Source: Ampullaceana balthica
Lineage: Eukaryota; Mollusca; Gastropoda; Lymnaeidae
Length of the DNA stretch: 64,000 nt
Direction: 5' to 3'
Assembly (NCBI GenBank): GCA_944989445.1
Contig: CALYLW010000279.1
Location: 930,007 to 994,006, forward strand
Part shown: one piece after another, positions 43,475 to 54,245 of the stretch
Layout of the letters: each line of letters begins with the position of its first letter
Position numbering within the stretch: the stretch's first letter is position 1
The notes under the pieces: model-generated
Databases searched by the model: none
Told to the model about the DNA's origin: nothing
What the model saw: the letters and a program-made list of their open reading frames with translations, nothing else
Made by a program: the position numbers and the translations under genes

Positions 43475-45138
43475 GCTATAGTATTACAACCTAATAAATT
43501 TTAAAAACGTGTACAACTAAATCATTCCTGAATGGTAATCATTAACATGTATACAATTTTAAACTTCCAATTATGTTTCTACGCTAAATGTTTCTTATAA
43601 TTTTAAACTATGTACCTCTCTTTAATCGCCGGTCTAAAAGTCTCAAATTTAAGAGTAGTTTTATACACTTAAATTTACATTGAATAGGATCAATACATAT
43701 TTTATGTGGATCCAGAGAAATAGGATTAAGCACATCTAAGAGTTTTAGAATAACAATAATTTTTAAAAAAACATTTAAGATATATTATAATATAATAATA
43801 TAGCTTGTGTGGAATGTTTTGAATTGAGCAACAATAATGTACCATTTTTTAATATAATCTGAGAGATAACATATCATTTTAGCTCATCTGATGGCTAACA
43901 AGGTTCTTTGTTAATTTACTGCTAGAGAACCAATTTAAACTTAAAATAAGCAAGTTTTGTCTGCTAGCATTATTGTTTAATAAAATCTTTTTTGAACATA
44001 TCAGCATATGGAACATGCCATACTGTAAGTGAAACTGTTATATTTAATGTGTGCCATTCATAAGCATGGAGCAAGATGAAGTCTTCTAAAATTCATTGTA
44101 TTTCTGTAATATTTTTGGTTCAGAATTGTTCACTTCTTTGCCTTTATTCTGATGCACAGGAAACATCAGGTTTATCTATTATCTTACATTTTCATTGTTT
44201 GATTTTCTCTTTGATTTTGAAATACTTATTTTTTTTATCATAGCCTTGGAAGTTGGATTTTTTTAAATTCAACTTTCCCTACTCAGTGGTAATGATACTT
44301 TATTTTGAAAATTACAAATACACGGTAGTATAATATAAATATTTATTTTCATAACTAAGCTAATGAGGCAGATTTTTTAAGAAGTAACATAAATATGAAG
44401 TGAACATAGAATAAAGATGGAAAATGGCAGTTGTACTTAATTTGTGTATTTATCTGTAACATAATTATTGGAAAAAGAATAGATATAAATATAATGGCAG
44501 CTTTTATTTATTTTTGCTGGTTTTTGTTGTGTTTTTTTTCCTCTTCAAATTAAGTAGTTATTTTGACAAAAAAGTGTTTAAAAATTCTTCTCAAGTTATA
44601 CAGTTGATAAATCTTTTATTTTGTTAGTACCAAGGTAAATTGATGATTCTATTTTCATTTGTGAAAGTGAAATACTGATAAAAATATTTTGTTGTATAAA
44701 GTCTTGTCAGTTATTTTCTCCAGTACATTTCTATAATTTGGTAAATACTTATTATTTATGCACATGTCTAATAATTTTTGTTTGGCTATTCATTTATACT
44801 TATTTATATACATATTATATATACAATACATATATATAATAATAACTTCAGTGACAAGCTTTTGATGTTTGTCAGACTTATGTGTTCGGTTGTGCAACAT
44901 TGAAGAACTTTTTTGTGTGTTGTGAGTTTCTGTTTTCATGAAACAAGCTTTGGAAAGTTGACTTTGAAAAGCAAAGTAATAATGTTAATATATATTATGT
45001 TTGTTCTTGCAATATATTAGAGCTGAAATTACTATAAAAAATAGTGCTCTTAATTTTGTGACTGAAATTGAGCAAGAATGTTATTATTTAATTTAAAACA
45101 AGATGAAAATTATATTTAAAAAGCATTTAATTGGTGAC
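43475..45138. other. AT-rich 3' UTR continuation, nothing else recognised
   Basis: No open frame, no clear repeat boundary; several AATAAA. Confidence 0.4.
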
Positions 45139-45144
45139 AATAAA
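45139..45144 (+). terminator. MPRIP: Candidate polyadenylation signal AATAAA
   Basis: AATAAA followed within about 30 bases by a T/GT-rich stretch (ctggtttttattaattttt). Earlier AATAAA copies also occur near 43494, 43978 and 44409, so the used site is uncertain. Confidence 0.3.
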
Positions 45145-45150
45145 AATATT

Positions 45151-46010
45151 TAATACTCATGAAATCCATAACCTGGTTTTTATTAATTTTTTTCCTTTGA
45201 AAATGTGTAAACTTTTGTTTTAATTTTAATAGTGTTTGTCATATCTCAGACTGGGGAAAAAGTCATATATCATTACATCAATGTTTTTTGTTCATTTTGG
45301 TTTAAATAAATTTGTAACCAATTTTGTGTCTCGGGCACGTGACAACTATGGTGATTCAAATTAATTTTGTATTAACGAAGATCTGTTCAGACAAAACCAA
45401 ATAGAATACCAGTTAATTTGATCTTAATGAACTTGTTTCAACTGACCACCTGGATGTTCAATCATTAATACCACCATTAAATGACAAAGCCCATGTTAAC
45501 CTTACATTTATTTAATTTTTTAAGAAGGTTGGATTTTAATTTTGACATTATCCTTTTTGCAATAGTTTATAGTTTCATATATGAAACCTGAGAAATGAAA
45601 AAAAGGAGCAGATCAAAATTTTAATTTGTAATATCAAACACTGTACTATAACTGTGCAGTTACTCTAAAAATATTGTGTTCATTTTTTTTCCTCTTTATA
45701 AAAGCTTTTCTCGACCTTGTTCTGGAGGTCTATTAGGGCTCAAGATACATATTATATTTATGGCTCCACGCCATAACAGTTATTATAAAGATAATTAGTT
45801 ACAAATTTTTTTAAACTGCTAAAAAATAATTCCACCTCAGATCCTTATTTCATGAAGAATTGATTTCTGCAAGGGCCGGGGCTGGGTTATCTAAAGTTTC
45901 CCAAATTCAAACTAGAACTAAATTTTTTCATAACTCAAAAAAACTATTTTACATGTTATCCATTGAGAGTGCAAGGTTTAGGAAAGTGGTGTTGAAGGAT
46001 GGGGGAGGGG
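45151..46010. other. Intergenic, nothing recognised
   Basis: AT-rich, no gene or repeat boundary supported. Confidence 0.4.
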
Positions 46011-46300
46011 TCAGCATAATTGTATAGTTTTATGTACATGTATCAAAATTGCAAGTAGATGGATAACTTGCAAACATGGTATGTATGAGCCTGAAACGAC
46101 GTCACAAAACATAGAAAACGAACGTCTCAGCAAAGAGCCTTCTTCAACGAACCAATAGAACAGCTCGAATCTCCGTGAAGGCAGGGATTCGTTTCCAGGA
46201 TCAAGGGTGTCCCTGAGTCCACCCAGTTCCGAATAGGTACCTGGACTAGTTAGGGGAAACAAAGGCGGCTGGGAATACCGTGGTCTCATAGCTGGGGCCT
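46011..46300 (-). repeat. Dispersed repeat with hammerhead-like segment, copy 1
   Basis: Minus strand of 46098-46147 reads ttgaagaaggctctttgctg then agacgttcg and tgtgacgtc, shared with repeats at 47430-47600 and 59634-59825. The core here is GAGAC instead of GAAAC. A segment further on (cgattcgtttccaggatcaa and similar) has no match I can see. Confidence 0.55.
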
Positions 46301-46577
46301 ATGAACACAGCGTCCTTTTCCAGTACGATCTTAACAGAACATATGACGCAGTAATCTTCTGTAAAGAAGGAGCATATGTGTGATAAGACAAGACAAGGAC
46401 CCGACCTAATATAATAGCAGATACCCTGAGCGTTCCTAGGGGCACCCTTTCCCCGACGGTTGTGCGCTGGGCTGACGACTATGGCACGAAAGAAAAAAGG
46501 AAGTGTTTTGAAAGCTAAACCACATTCAATAAGACAGACTGATAATTTTGAGTATCGACCCATGCCTGAACAAAAAT

Positions 46578-47320
46578 ATGATGTGCGGATAGCGGCCTAG
46601 AATATACTTAAGATAGCTAAGATATATAATCGTGGTTGCGGCAGCGCAGAAAATCTAATGGAAAGACTTGGCTATTGAATGACAAAGGAGTATACAATAT
46701 TCTACTGTGGAAACAAAACATACAACTAAGGAACAGGGTCTGTAGTCTAAAGTAAGTGCAGTCATTGGGTTTAAACCAGTGCGTGGAAGAATATGCCCCA
46801 TAAGGATAGAGTGAAAATGTTTAACATTACGTCAATCTGCGCCCATGTTCGTACTAACGGAAGATATATAAGAAAGAAAGCAAGACGGAATCTTTCTACG
46901 AAAATCTGGAAAGAGTATATGATGAGGCAACACGGCGGCTGGATAGCGAAGTCAATAGTGCGCTCGCCTCACACGCTGAGGGGCGTTGAATCTAGCCCAC
47001 GTTAAAGCCACTATAAAAATGTTGATAAATGACGAACGCTAAGAAAGTACTCCATTGACCTGGAGAGGGATGGGCGCCGCCAAGGTCTACTAAGCCCGAG
47101 AATGTTCTAATGGAAACATTAGAACCCCCTACGACCTCGAAAAAAAGGTTATGGGACACACACCAAAATAGTCCATGGGAATTTCAATGCAAAAATTGGG
47201 AAAGAACCTGCATACAGAGCAACAATAATGGGAGAGTCTGAATGATGAGAGCAATGACAACGGTATAGGGCTTGTACATATAGACTTTGCTACAGGAAAA
47301 GGAAGGTCAATCATTAGCAT
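46578..47320 (+). pseudogene. RTE-like LINE endonuclease remnant, interrupted
   Basis: Pieces of an AP-endonuclease in several frames: LRIAA, TKEYTIFYCGNKTYN, MFNITSICAHVRTN (46808 onward), then after an interruption IVHGNFNAKIGKEPAYRAT (about 47165-47225) and SNDNGIGLVHIDFATGKGRS (about 47248-47310). NFNAKIG stands where the family has DFNAKIG, a magnesium-binding block. Stops and frameshifts throughout. Confidence 0.7.
46925..47135 (+). mobile_element. tRNA-like SINE inserted in the LINE remnant
   Basis: 46934-47002 looks tRNA-derived: cggctggatagcgaagtcaa, then tagtgcgctcgcctcacac around the anticodon arm and gggcgttgaatctagcccac as a B-box arm. It splits the endonuclease remnant between its YDE and KIVHGNFN blocks. 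The 3' end (ctcgaaaaaa) is poly-A-like. Target duplication not clear. Confidence 0.5.
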
Positions 47321-47429
47321 TCCAACCCAGTTGTTAACTCTGACAACATAAATGATCCGCCACGCCCACTCTCTCCTTTCCTATATAACTTATAATTATA
47401 AGCTCTTACCACTCTTTTCCTACTACTGC

Positions 47430-47600
47430 TCTCTGTGGCTCTGGATTTCACCGCAGCAAAGTTTTAATTTCTTTAAATTCGTTTTATTTGTTTGTGTACT
47501 ATTTGTTCGTTGAAGAAGGCTCTTTGCCGAAACGTTCGCTGTTTTGTGACGTCTTGTCAGGCACACTCATACCATGTTTGCATGTTATCAATCTACTTAT
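47430..47600 (+). repeat. Dispersed repeat with hammerhead-like segment, copy 2
   Basis: Shares with the minus strand of 59634-59825 the blocks ggatttcaccgcagcaaag, ttcgttttatttgt, gaaggctctttgccgaaacg, ttcgctgtttt and cgtcttgtcaggc. 47510-47553 holds the hammerhead-like core (TGAAGA, stem, GAAAC, then GACGTC). Confidence 0.7.
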
Positions 47601-47603
47601 TAA

Positions 47604-47815
47604 CAGAGGCGTCACTAGGGTTGGTGTCGCCCGGGGCGGCAGCTCATGGTGTCACCCCCTCACCACCATTCCTTCATAGGCCTCCTCCGAGTCTGCCAGT
47701 GCCAAAATAGGGGAACACACATAATTTTATATGTTGGTGGCACCCTTTGTGATGGTGTCACCCGGTGCGGTACGCATCCCCGCCCCCCCCCCAATGACGC
47801 CTCTGGTGTAACTGA
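47604..47815. mobile_element. Miniature hAT-like element (CAGAGGCGTCA ends)
   Basis: Left CAGAGGCGTCACTAGGG, right reverse complement CAGAGGCGTCATTGG; next inside are ggtgtcgcccggggcgg and the inverse ccgcaccgggtgacacc. Same end sequence as the 54445-57047 hAT, so probably its short derivative. No clear 8-bp duplication. Confidence 0.65.
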
Positions 47816-48922
47816 CTAATAAAGTTCGTGATGGTGACCCGTAAAATAGCACACAACAAAAGAGCGCAGATGAAGATAGGAGGCGATTGTTCTAATAGAC
47901 GTTTCAAGATGGACTACCAACGAGGTATAGCGCTCTTATGTTTGCGCCCATTTGTCATCACTCCTTCATCGTGGGCTCTTTAATGACATATGACAACAAC
48001 AGTGGCGTAACAACTGATTGGCATCGGGGCAGTTGCCAAGGGCGCCGGCCTGCGCCAGTTCAAAAGGCCGCCACTAAATCTCTAATATTTAAATTTTTTA
48101 TTTAAATTAATATACACTTTTATCCTCGATAACAAATACAAAAGTGAATAGTTAAGTTTATTTAAATATATTTCATTTAAACGTGATATTTTTTTAATTA
48201 TGTTTGTGTCCTTTGAGGGATACAAATGCACATAGTCTTAATTTGGTAGGTGTGCACGCGGCCAGCATTGATGCAGATGTTGTAACATTTTTCGGAACTA
48301 TACAGAAATTTTTCAATTTTTTCTCCTCTTCAAATAGTAAATGGAAAAAAAATCCTTTAGTCTCTGAAATCAGCCTAAAGAAGCATACAGACACAAGCTG
48401 GTGTTCCAAAGCAAATGCTGTGAGTGCTGTTTATGAGCAACTGGAGAAAATTATTTTAATCAGATCATCTGTCATGGTCTGTGGACGCAACTATCTTCTG
48501 CATAGAAGGAGCGTCTGAATAGATAAGACAAAAGATAAGACAATATTAATTGAAATGAAGGATAATCACTTACTTGGTGACGCATTATCTGTTGCTAAAA
48601 TCAAAATCGATGCACCGTCAAATCAATAGGTACAAGTTAATAGCTTTTATTAGCCTACTATTTGGAATTTGATCTTGGTAAAAATAAACAAAGTGAATTC
48701 AGCACTATAAAGCCCAGGATATTTATAGATCATTGATGTTAATAGAAAGGACTTTTAAATGACTTTGAATATCTAAGAACTAACGAAATCTATAAAAATT
48801 TTGCCAACATTGAAGAAACGTGTATTAAAATGAAAATTGAGCAAGTTCAAAAAAGGAAAGCAAAACTAAAACGAATGCCAAGAGAGCATGCTGAAGATAA
48901 AGGACCTAATTTGGATAAATTC

Positions 48923-48927
<5 letters not shown>

Positions 48928-48959
<32 letters not shown>

Positions 48960-49017
48960 AGTGCGTGCGTGCGTGCGTGTGCGCGTGCGCGCGTGCGCGC
49001 GTGCGTGCGTGCGCGCA
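48928..49017. repeat. (TG)n then (TGCG)n microsatellite
   Basis: About 90 bp of GT repeats passing into gtgcgtgcgt and gcgcgtgcgc. It interrupts the hAT transposase remnant. Confidence 0.97.
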
Positions 49018-49273
49018 ATCATTTATTCAATAATGATGCAGTTAAAAGACATACTGGTTTCTCTGAAAAATATAGCAGAAGACTTAAATTTTCTTACTGG
49101 CAAAGCGTTTCAATCTTTTGCAATTGCAGATTTAGAATCTAAAGCTGTTCCATTACCAGGCAAATATCCTGAAATAAATAAAGAGCAATTTTTACTTGAA
49201 ATAAAATGCTTTAAACACCAAATGATTGAACTATTGCAAAACAAAAACCCCGATGACATGTTTCATTTCATCA

Positions 49274-51237
49274 TCATCGCCCTTCGTCCCATCTGGGGCA
49301 TAGGTCATGAACAAAGTCTCTCCAGGCATCCCGGTCCTGCGCCAGTCGCTCAATCTGTCCCCAGCTGTGTCCGCTCATTTTGGTGTCTGCCTCCAGTTCC
49401 CTTCTCCAGGTCATTTTGGGACGACTTCTTTTCCTCTTGCCTTGGGGGTTCCATGTGAGGGCTTGTCTCACTATGCTGGATGTAGGCTTTCTGAGAGTGT
49501 GGCCGATCCATCTCCATCTGCGCTGGCGTATTAGCTCTTCCACTGGCTCTTGTTGTGTGCGTTGCCAGAGGTCCTCATTGGTGATGACATTTGGCCAGCG
49601 GATTCGGAGAATTGTTCGGAGACATGTGTTTATAAAAGCTTGAAGCTTTTTAGAAATGGCTGCTGTTATTCGCCATGTTTCTGCTCCATACAGTAGGACA
49701 GGCTTTACTGTGGTGTTGAATATCCTGACTTTGGTATGAAAAGTCAAGTTGTTGCAGTTCCAAACTTTTTTTAGCTGTTTAAATGATGTTCTTGCTTTGC
49801 CAATTCTCACTCTTACATCGGCGTCTGTCCCTCCTTGTGTGTCGATGATGCTTCCAGGGTTTGTGAAGCTATCCACCTCTTCAAGATTTGTTCCTTCCAG
49901 TGTTATTGGATTGTTGCTTGATGTGTTTATTTTAAGGACTTTGCTTTTTCCCTTATGGATGTTCAGGCCAAGGCAAGTAGAGAACTGTGGTACATAGTTG
50001 GTTTTCTCCTGCATCTGTTGCTGTGAGTGCGATAATAATACCAGATCGTCCGCAAAGTCCAGGTCATCAAGTTGTTTCCATGGTGTCCACTGGATACCAT
50101 TTCTCTTCTGCTCTGTAGACATTTTCATTATGCAGTCGATGGTTAGCAGAAATAAGAATGGTGAAAGCAGACTCCGGTCTGTACCACAAAAGCCGCTGTT
50201 GCTTGTTGGCCATGGACAATTCTACATGTAAGTCCTTCGTAGCAAGCCTTAATTATGTCAGTCAGTTTTTGTGGTATCCCGTAGTGTCTTAGTAACTTCC
50301 ACAGGGTTGGCCTGTCAACACTATCGAAAGCCTTCTCATAGTCAATAAAATTGATGTATAGTGGTGGGTTCCACTCCAGGGATTGTTCCAATATAATTCT
50401 CAGAGTGGCAATCTGGTCAGTGCACGATCTATCTTTTCTAAAACCTGCTTGTTGGTCTCTAAGATGGGTGTCTATTGCGTCCCTCATTCTGTTTAGCAGC
50501 ACTCTGTTAAATACTTTGCTTGGTATGGTTAACATAACTCCTCTATAGTTGGAGCAAGAGCTAAGATCTCCTTTCTTTGGGAGCTCAATGAGATGTCCTT
50601 CTTTCCACTCCGTCGGAATCTGTTCTTCCTTCCCTATTTTCTTGAAAAGAATGTGTAGCATTGCAGAGCTAGTCGTAATATCTGCTGTCAAGGCTTCTGC
50701 TGGTATTCTGTCTGGACCAGCTGCTTTGCCTTTCTTGAGTTGTATAATTGCTCTGTTTATCTCTTGTTTTGTGGGTGTGCTGCAGTCTATTTCTAGGTCT
50801 GGTTCCGCTGGCTCTATGTTGAGTTTGTATTGTGGGGCTGGTCGGTTGAGGAGTTCTTCAAAATGTTCTATCCATCTTTTTTTCTGACCCTCTTCATCAG
50901 GTATAGATTTCCCATCTTTAGTTTTAACAGGTCTCTCTGGATTTTTGAACTTTCCGGATAGCTTTTTTTTTATTGTACTGAATAGTTCTCTTGTGTTTCC
51001 ATGGTAAGCTGCCTCTTCTGCTTCAGTTGCTAGTCCTTCTATGTAGTTCTTTTTATCTGACCTTATGCTACGTTTAACGTCTTTATTGGCTTCTGCGTAT
51101 TCTGATGATGCTCTAGCTTTTTCAGTTCTGGTGCGGCTGTTGTTGAGATTTGCCTTCTTCTTTTTCCTCTGTTGTATTTTCTCAATGGTTTCATTAGAAA
51201 TCCATTTTTTATGCGTTTGTTGTCTTTGACCCAACAC
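49274..51237 (-). pseudogene. LINE reverse transcriptase, broken at one active-site block
   Basis: 51237-50143 carries GKAAGPDRIPAEALTADI, LIELPKKGDLSSCSNYRGV, RDQQAGFRKDRSCTDQIATL and INFIDYEKAFDSVDRPTLWK. The frame ends at TGV; a deletion of about 13 bp removes the RQGC block that should follow. 50128-49274 then continues with DFADDLVLLSHSQQQMQEK (catalytic ADD), LLYGAETWRITAAISKKLQA and RRWRWIGHTLRK at the C-terminus. Family style is RTE-like. Confidence 0.88.
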
Positions 51238-51416
51238 TTCTTCACAGGTGGTCGTAAGTATTTCTTTGAAGCTTTTCCAGTTTTGGTCAACTGCTTTTTC
51301 GTTGCCAAGTTCTTGTAAGATCTGGAATTTGTTTGTTAGCGTAAGTTTGAACTCATTAAGTTTTGGCCCCCCCCCTTTTCAAAAGAGTTGTGTTAAAACG
51401 TTGGCGCTTGCTTCCC

Positions 51417-52388
51417 TCACTTGTCCAATTCTTTTTCAATTTGAGTCTTAGTTGGGCAATCAGTAGATGATGGCCTGAGGCTACATCTGCCCCTCTTTTT
51501 ACCCTTACATCTTGCATGGAGAGATCTTCTAAACTTTTTGTAGATACAGATATGGTCGATTTGGTTAGCCGGTGACATATCTGGTGATATCCATGTTGCC
51601 TTGTGGATATTTCTATGCATGAAGAGACTTCCACCAATGACCAGTCCATCTGCAGCACATAGATCTGCTAGCCTTTCACCATTATCGTTCATCTCTCCGA
51701 GGCCATGTGTTCCCATGCATTCTTCATATCCATTATTGTTGCTGCCTATTTTTGCATTTAGGTCGACCATTAGAATAGTCACATTGCTCCTAGGACACTT
51801 TTGGATAAGGGTTCTCAGTCTGTTGTAGAAGTCCTCTTTGTCCTCTTCTTTACTGTCGTTAGTAGGAGCGTATACCTGAAGAAGACCCATATTGACTTAT
51901 TGCTTTTTGGTCTTAAATCTTGCGGTGATTATCCGGGGGCCATGGGCTTCACACCTTAAAAGGGCGTTCTGAGCAGTTTTGGAAAGCATGATTGCTACTC
52001 CTTGGGTGAGGGCTGCGTTTTCTTCATCATGGCCTGAATATAGTAGCAGTTCTCCTGTGCTGAGCTTCATCTGGCCTGAGCCAGTCCATCGGGATTCACT
52101 TATCCCTAGGATGGCTAGCTTGTACCGTTGCATTTCGGCAGCAACTTGGGCAGTTTTTCCAGATTCGAACATGGTCCTTACGTTCCATGTTCCTAAGTTG
52201 GTGGTGGTCCTAGTGGAGAGGATGGTTGTCTGCCGGGTGGTTTCCAGTTGGCTTTGGCCACCTAGCTTCATTAGTTCTCTGTTAAGAGACCCATCATCTC
52301 CAAGGTCCGAGTTTCCTATTTTTTCTTTGTTCACGTTTTTGTAGCAAGGCATTTTTTTAACGGAAAGGGATGCTAGCCCTTCGCACAA
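51417..52388 (-). pseudogene. LINE endonuclease domain
   Basis: Minus strand 52388-51897 (TNLGTWNVRTMFESGKTAQV, LGISESRWTGSGQMKL) and, after one in-frame TAA, 51890-51417 (LLQVYAPTNDSKEEDKEDFY, MVDLNAKIGSNNNGYEE, ANQIDHICIYKKFRRSL). WNVRTM, SESRW, the D/N-A-K-IG block and QIDHI mark an apurinic-type endonuclease. A frameshift near 51505 then moves to the frame with VKRGADVASGHHLLIAQLRL. Confidence 0.88.
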
Positions 52389-52757
52389 CCCTCCTCCACT
52401 CTCACTCGGGCTTGGGACCGGCTACGGCGGAGTTATGTTTCATTTAGATCTTTCTAAATGTTCTTTCTACATGGGAATTGCAAGAATCGTACCCGATAAT
52501 CGAACGAGCTCTGAAAACATTGCTTACAATGCCAAACACAGTAGCCACTGCTGAAAGGAGTTTCAGCAAACTAAAAATTATCAAAAATTACTTGAGATCG
52601 ACTTCATGTCAACAACGCACATCATCTCTAGCTCTTCTTTCCATCCATCGATAGTGAACTTACGAGTCAAATAAACATCGATGAAATAATCACTAATTTT
52701 GCAAACATTAAAGCAAGAAAATTTAAGCTTTGAGCCTTCGATATAGGACAAACGAGT

Positions 52758-52872
52758 GGATCAGTGGAGTGTTTCTTTAAATTAACTTTTAATTGTGAGT
52801 TTCTATCGTTATTTATGAGATAGTGACATGAGTATTACAGATTGACACTATTGTTTTTATTTATAATACATG
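52758..52872 (+). repeat. hAT 3' flank, repeated inverted at 53865-53980
   Basis: ggatcagtggagtgtttctt, gagtttctatcgt, gacactattgtttttattta match the reverse complement of 53865-53980 (gtcggtggagtgttactt, gagtttctatcgtatgag, tgacaatattgtttttatt). Two 3' regions of the same transposon thus face each other. Confidence 0.75.
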
Positions 52873-52899
52873 CAGAGGCGTAACTAGGTATTTGGCGCC

Positions 52900-53318
52900 T
52901 GTGGGAGACCTGTTGTTGTGTTTACATTGTATGAGAATGCAATGACTTGACCTAGTATGAAACACGTGGTATGTGAGGTGAACTGTAAACGTGCTGGTCA
53001 AGGACTGAGAGAATAGCTGGCTATAAATGTACGGTTCATGGGGCAACCGGGGTTGATCGCAGTTGATTGCATACGAGCTGTTTAGGTAGTTGATTGTACA
53101 GTTGATCACAGTGAATTGTATATAGTGATTAAAGACAGTTGTTAACCAGACCACAGTGTGTTAAACACTTGTCTCTTGACTAGCCATAAGTTCTATTACA
53201 TGGTGTCAGAAGTAAATGACCTCAAGATTATTTGAAGTACTGACGCCATATCTATTACATGGTGTCAGAAGTAAAGAACCTCAAGAACATTTAAAGTACT
53301 GACGCCATACCTATTACA
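52900..53318. mobile_element. Solo LTR-like insertion with 5-bp duplication GCGCC
   Basis: 419 bp starting TGTGGGAGACC and ending CTATTACA, flanked by GCGCC at 52895-52899 and 53319-53323. Contains ctataaat (53020-53027) as a TATA-like box. After attacatggtgtcagaagt at about 53197, which looks like an LTR edge followed by a primer binding site, a 62-bp stretch is repeated about twice (53191-53318). Probably the trace of an LTR retrotransposon reduced by recombination. Confidence 0.65.
53191..53318. repeat. 62-bp tandem repeat with tggtgtcagaagt
   Basis: Two full copies of ctattacatggtgtcagaag ... gtactgacgccata, then ctattaca. Lies at the 3' part of the LTR-like insertion. Confidence 0.85.
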
Positions 53319-53328
53319 GCGCCCTTGG

Positions 53329-53596
53329 CTAATTTATTTTTGCCGCCCATAAAGTATGTCACGCTATTTTTGACCATTTTTACTCCCCCCCCCCGTCACA
53401 AATGTAGGACCCCCCCCCAAAGTACGTCACACTTTCGAACAAAATTTTTGTTTTTTATTAACAAAATAATTAAAATTTAATATAAAATAGAGTGACGTCA
53501 CACATTACTAGACCCCCCTCCCCTATCACAAACTGTCACACTTTCTTACACCCCTTTCCCCCTCTGGAGCGTGACGTACTTTATGGACGGCCCCTT
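53329..53596. mobile_element. Miniature element with GCCGTCCATAAAGTACGTCA ends
   Basis: Left ttgccgcccataaagtatgt, right reverse complement gggccgtccataaagtacgt, both followed by cacgc. Inside are poly-C tracts and repeated cacaaa...gtcacac blocks. Relatives without complete ends at 54515-54910 and 59288-59485. No clear target duplication. Confidence 0.7.
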
Positions 53597-53994
53597 GATA
53601 AATTGACAAGTTTCAGCTTTGCGATTTTTTACTTCGTTAGAAAAAATAATTGAATTTTTTTTTATTTCTCTTATTTTATTTATGACAATAATTACGTAGT
53701 CTGACAGTGACAGTCATACAACGTGAATAAAAAAAATGCGTAAGACAGGAACAATAATAATTTTCAGTTTATTATTTACTAAATAATACCAAATAAATTG
53801 GTGGATAAAACGGGATATTGTTGCGTTAATAAAGAATACAGCAAATCTTGAAGTAACGTGTATTATAAATAAAAACAATATTGTCAACGTGTCATGCTCA
53901 TTATCTCATACGATAGAAACTCAGAATTAAAAGTAAATTTAAGTAACACTCCACCGACTACAGCTAAACATTTCTGTTAACTGGCGTATTGCTA

Positions 53995-54075
53995 ATACAG
54001 TCGGACCTCTCTGAGTCGAACTCAAGAGGTAAAAAAAATGCGACTTATGGAGTTTTCCAGTTAGGGAAACTAGCG
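53995..54075. repeat. Tigger/pogo-like terminal fragment
   Basis: TA followed by CAGTCGGACCTCTCTGAGTC and gaactc, typical of Tigger-type mariner ends; the other end was not found nearby. Confidence 0.45.
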
Positions 54076-54174
54076 TAATAGGCGCAGATTAATCAAGGAC
54101 AATGTTGATATTGAGAAGGGGTGGGGGCAGCTATAACGGCTAGAAGGCTTCACAGGAAAGAGGGGCGGTGACAG

Positions 54175-54245
54175 CGGCGTAGCGTGGGTATGTGCCGCCC
54201 GGGGCAGAAACCAAATTTGCCCCCCCCCCGAAAAATATGTTAACG
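54175..54245. repeat. hAT-like end fragment (CAGCGGCGTAGC)
   Basis: cagcggcgtagcgtgggtat then gccgcccggggcag and poly-C, like the ends of other hAT elements here. Partner end not found. Confidence 0.4.

Larger units (their letters stand above)
40977..45150 (+). other. MPRIP: Probable 3' UTR of the MPRIP gene
   Basis: No splice signals or long reading frames follow the stop codon on this strand. The stretch is AT-rich (about 75-80 percent by eye) and contains several AATAAA hexamers. Its first third is a TTAA-flanked mobile element. The extent is inferred; RNA evidence would fix the end. Confidence 0.4.
49269..52434 (-). mobile_element. RTE-like LINE, near full length, 11-bp duplication
   Basis: Inserted in the hAT transposase on the minus strand. 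Perfect target duplication ATGTTTCATTT at 49258-49268 and 52435-52445. Minus-strand order: 5' end aactccgccgtagccggtcc, endonuclease, reverse transcriptase, C-terminal zinc-knuckle-like region, short gatgatgatg tail at the 3' end. A microsatellite-like tail instead of poly-A fits RTE-type LINEs. 3,166 bp. Confidence 0.88.
48204..52732 (+). pseudogene. Broken hAT transposase, ZMYM1/DUF4371-like
   Basis: 48204-48518 carries HSLNLVGVHAASIDADVVTF and HTDTSWCSKANAVSAVYEQL, typical of the catalytic region of this family. A weaker part runs 48830-48930, then a TG microsatellite, then DLESKAVPLPGKYPEINKEQ up to the LINE at 49269. After the LINE, 52446-52732 carries VATAERSFSKLKIIKNYLRS and ANIKARKFKL, the hAT dimerisation domain, and a stop. 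Several frameshifts; not functional. Confidence 0.85.
48000..52872 (+). mobile_element. hAT transposon (ZMYM1-like), split by a LINE
   Basis: Left end CAGTGGCGTAACAACTGATT with subterminal gttgccaagggcgccggcc. Transposase pieces on the plus strand both sides of a 3.2-kb LINE. The left 115 bp matches, base for base over long runs, one end of the small element at 58543-58691. The expected right end is not reached: the sequence stops at 52872, where an inverted relative begins. No target duplication could therefore be shown. Confidence 0.8.
52873..53990 (-). mobile_element. Inverted partial copy of the same hAT family
   Basis: Starts with CAGAGGCGTAACTAGG, the other terminal type of the family (compare CAGAGGCGTAACTGGG at 58543), continues after a nested LTR (52900-53318) and a nested miniature element (53329-53596) and reaches the shared 3' region at 53865-53980. 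No coding part remains. Confidence 0.6.

Noticed and set aside
48204..48518. Domesticated ZMYM1-like host gene
   Set aside because: Flanked by hAT end sequence, frameshifted, interrupted by a microsatellite and a LINE; a decayed transposon explains it better.
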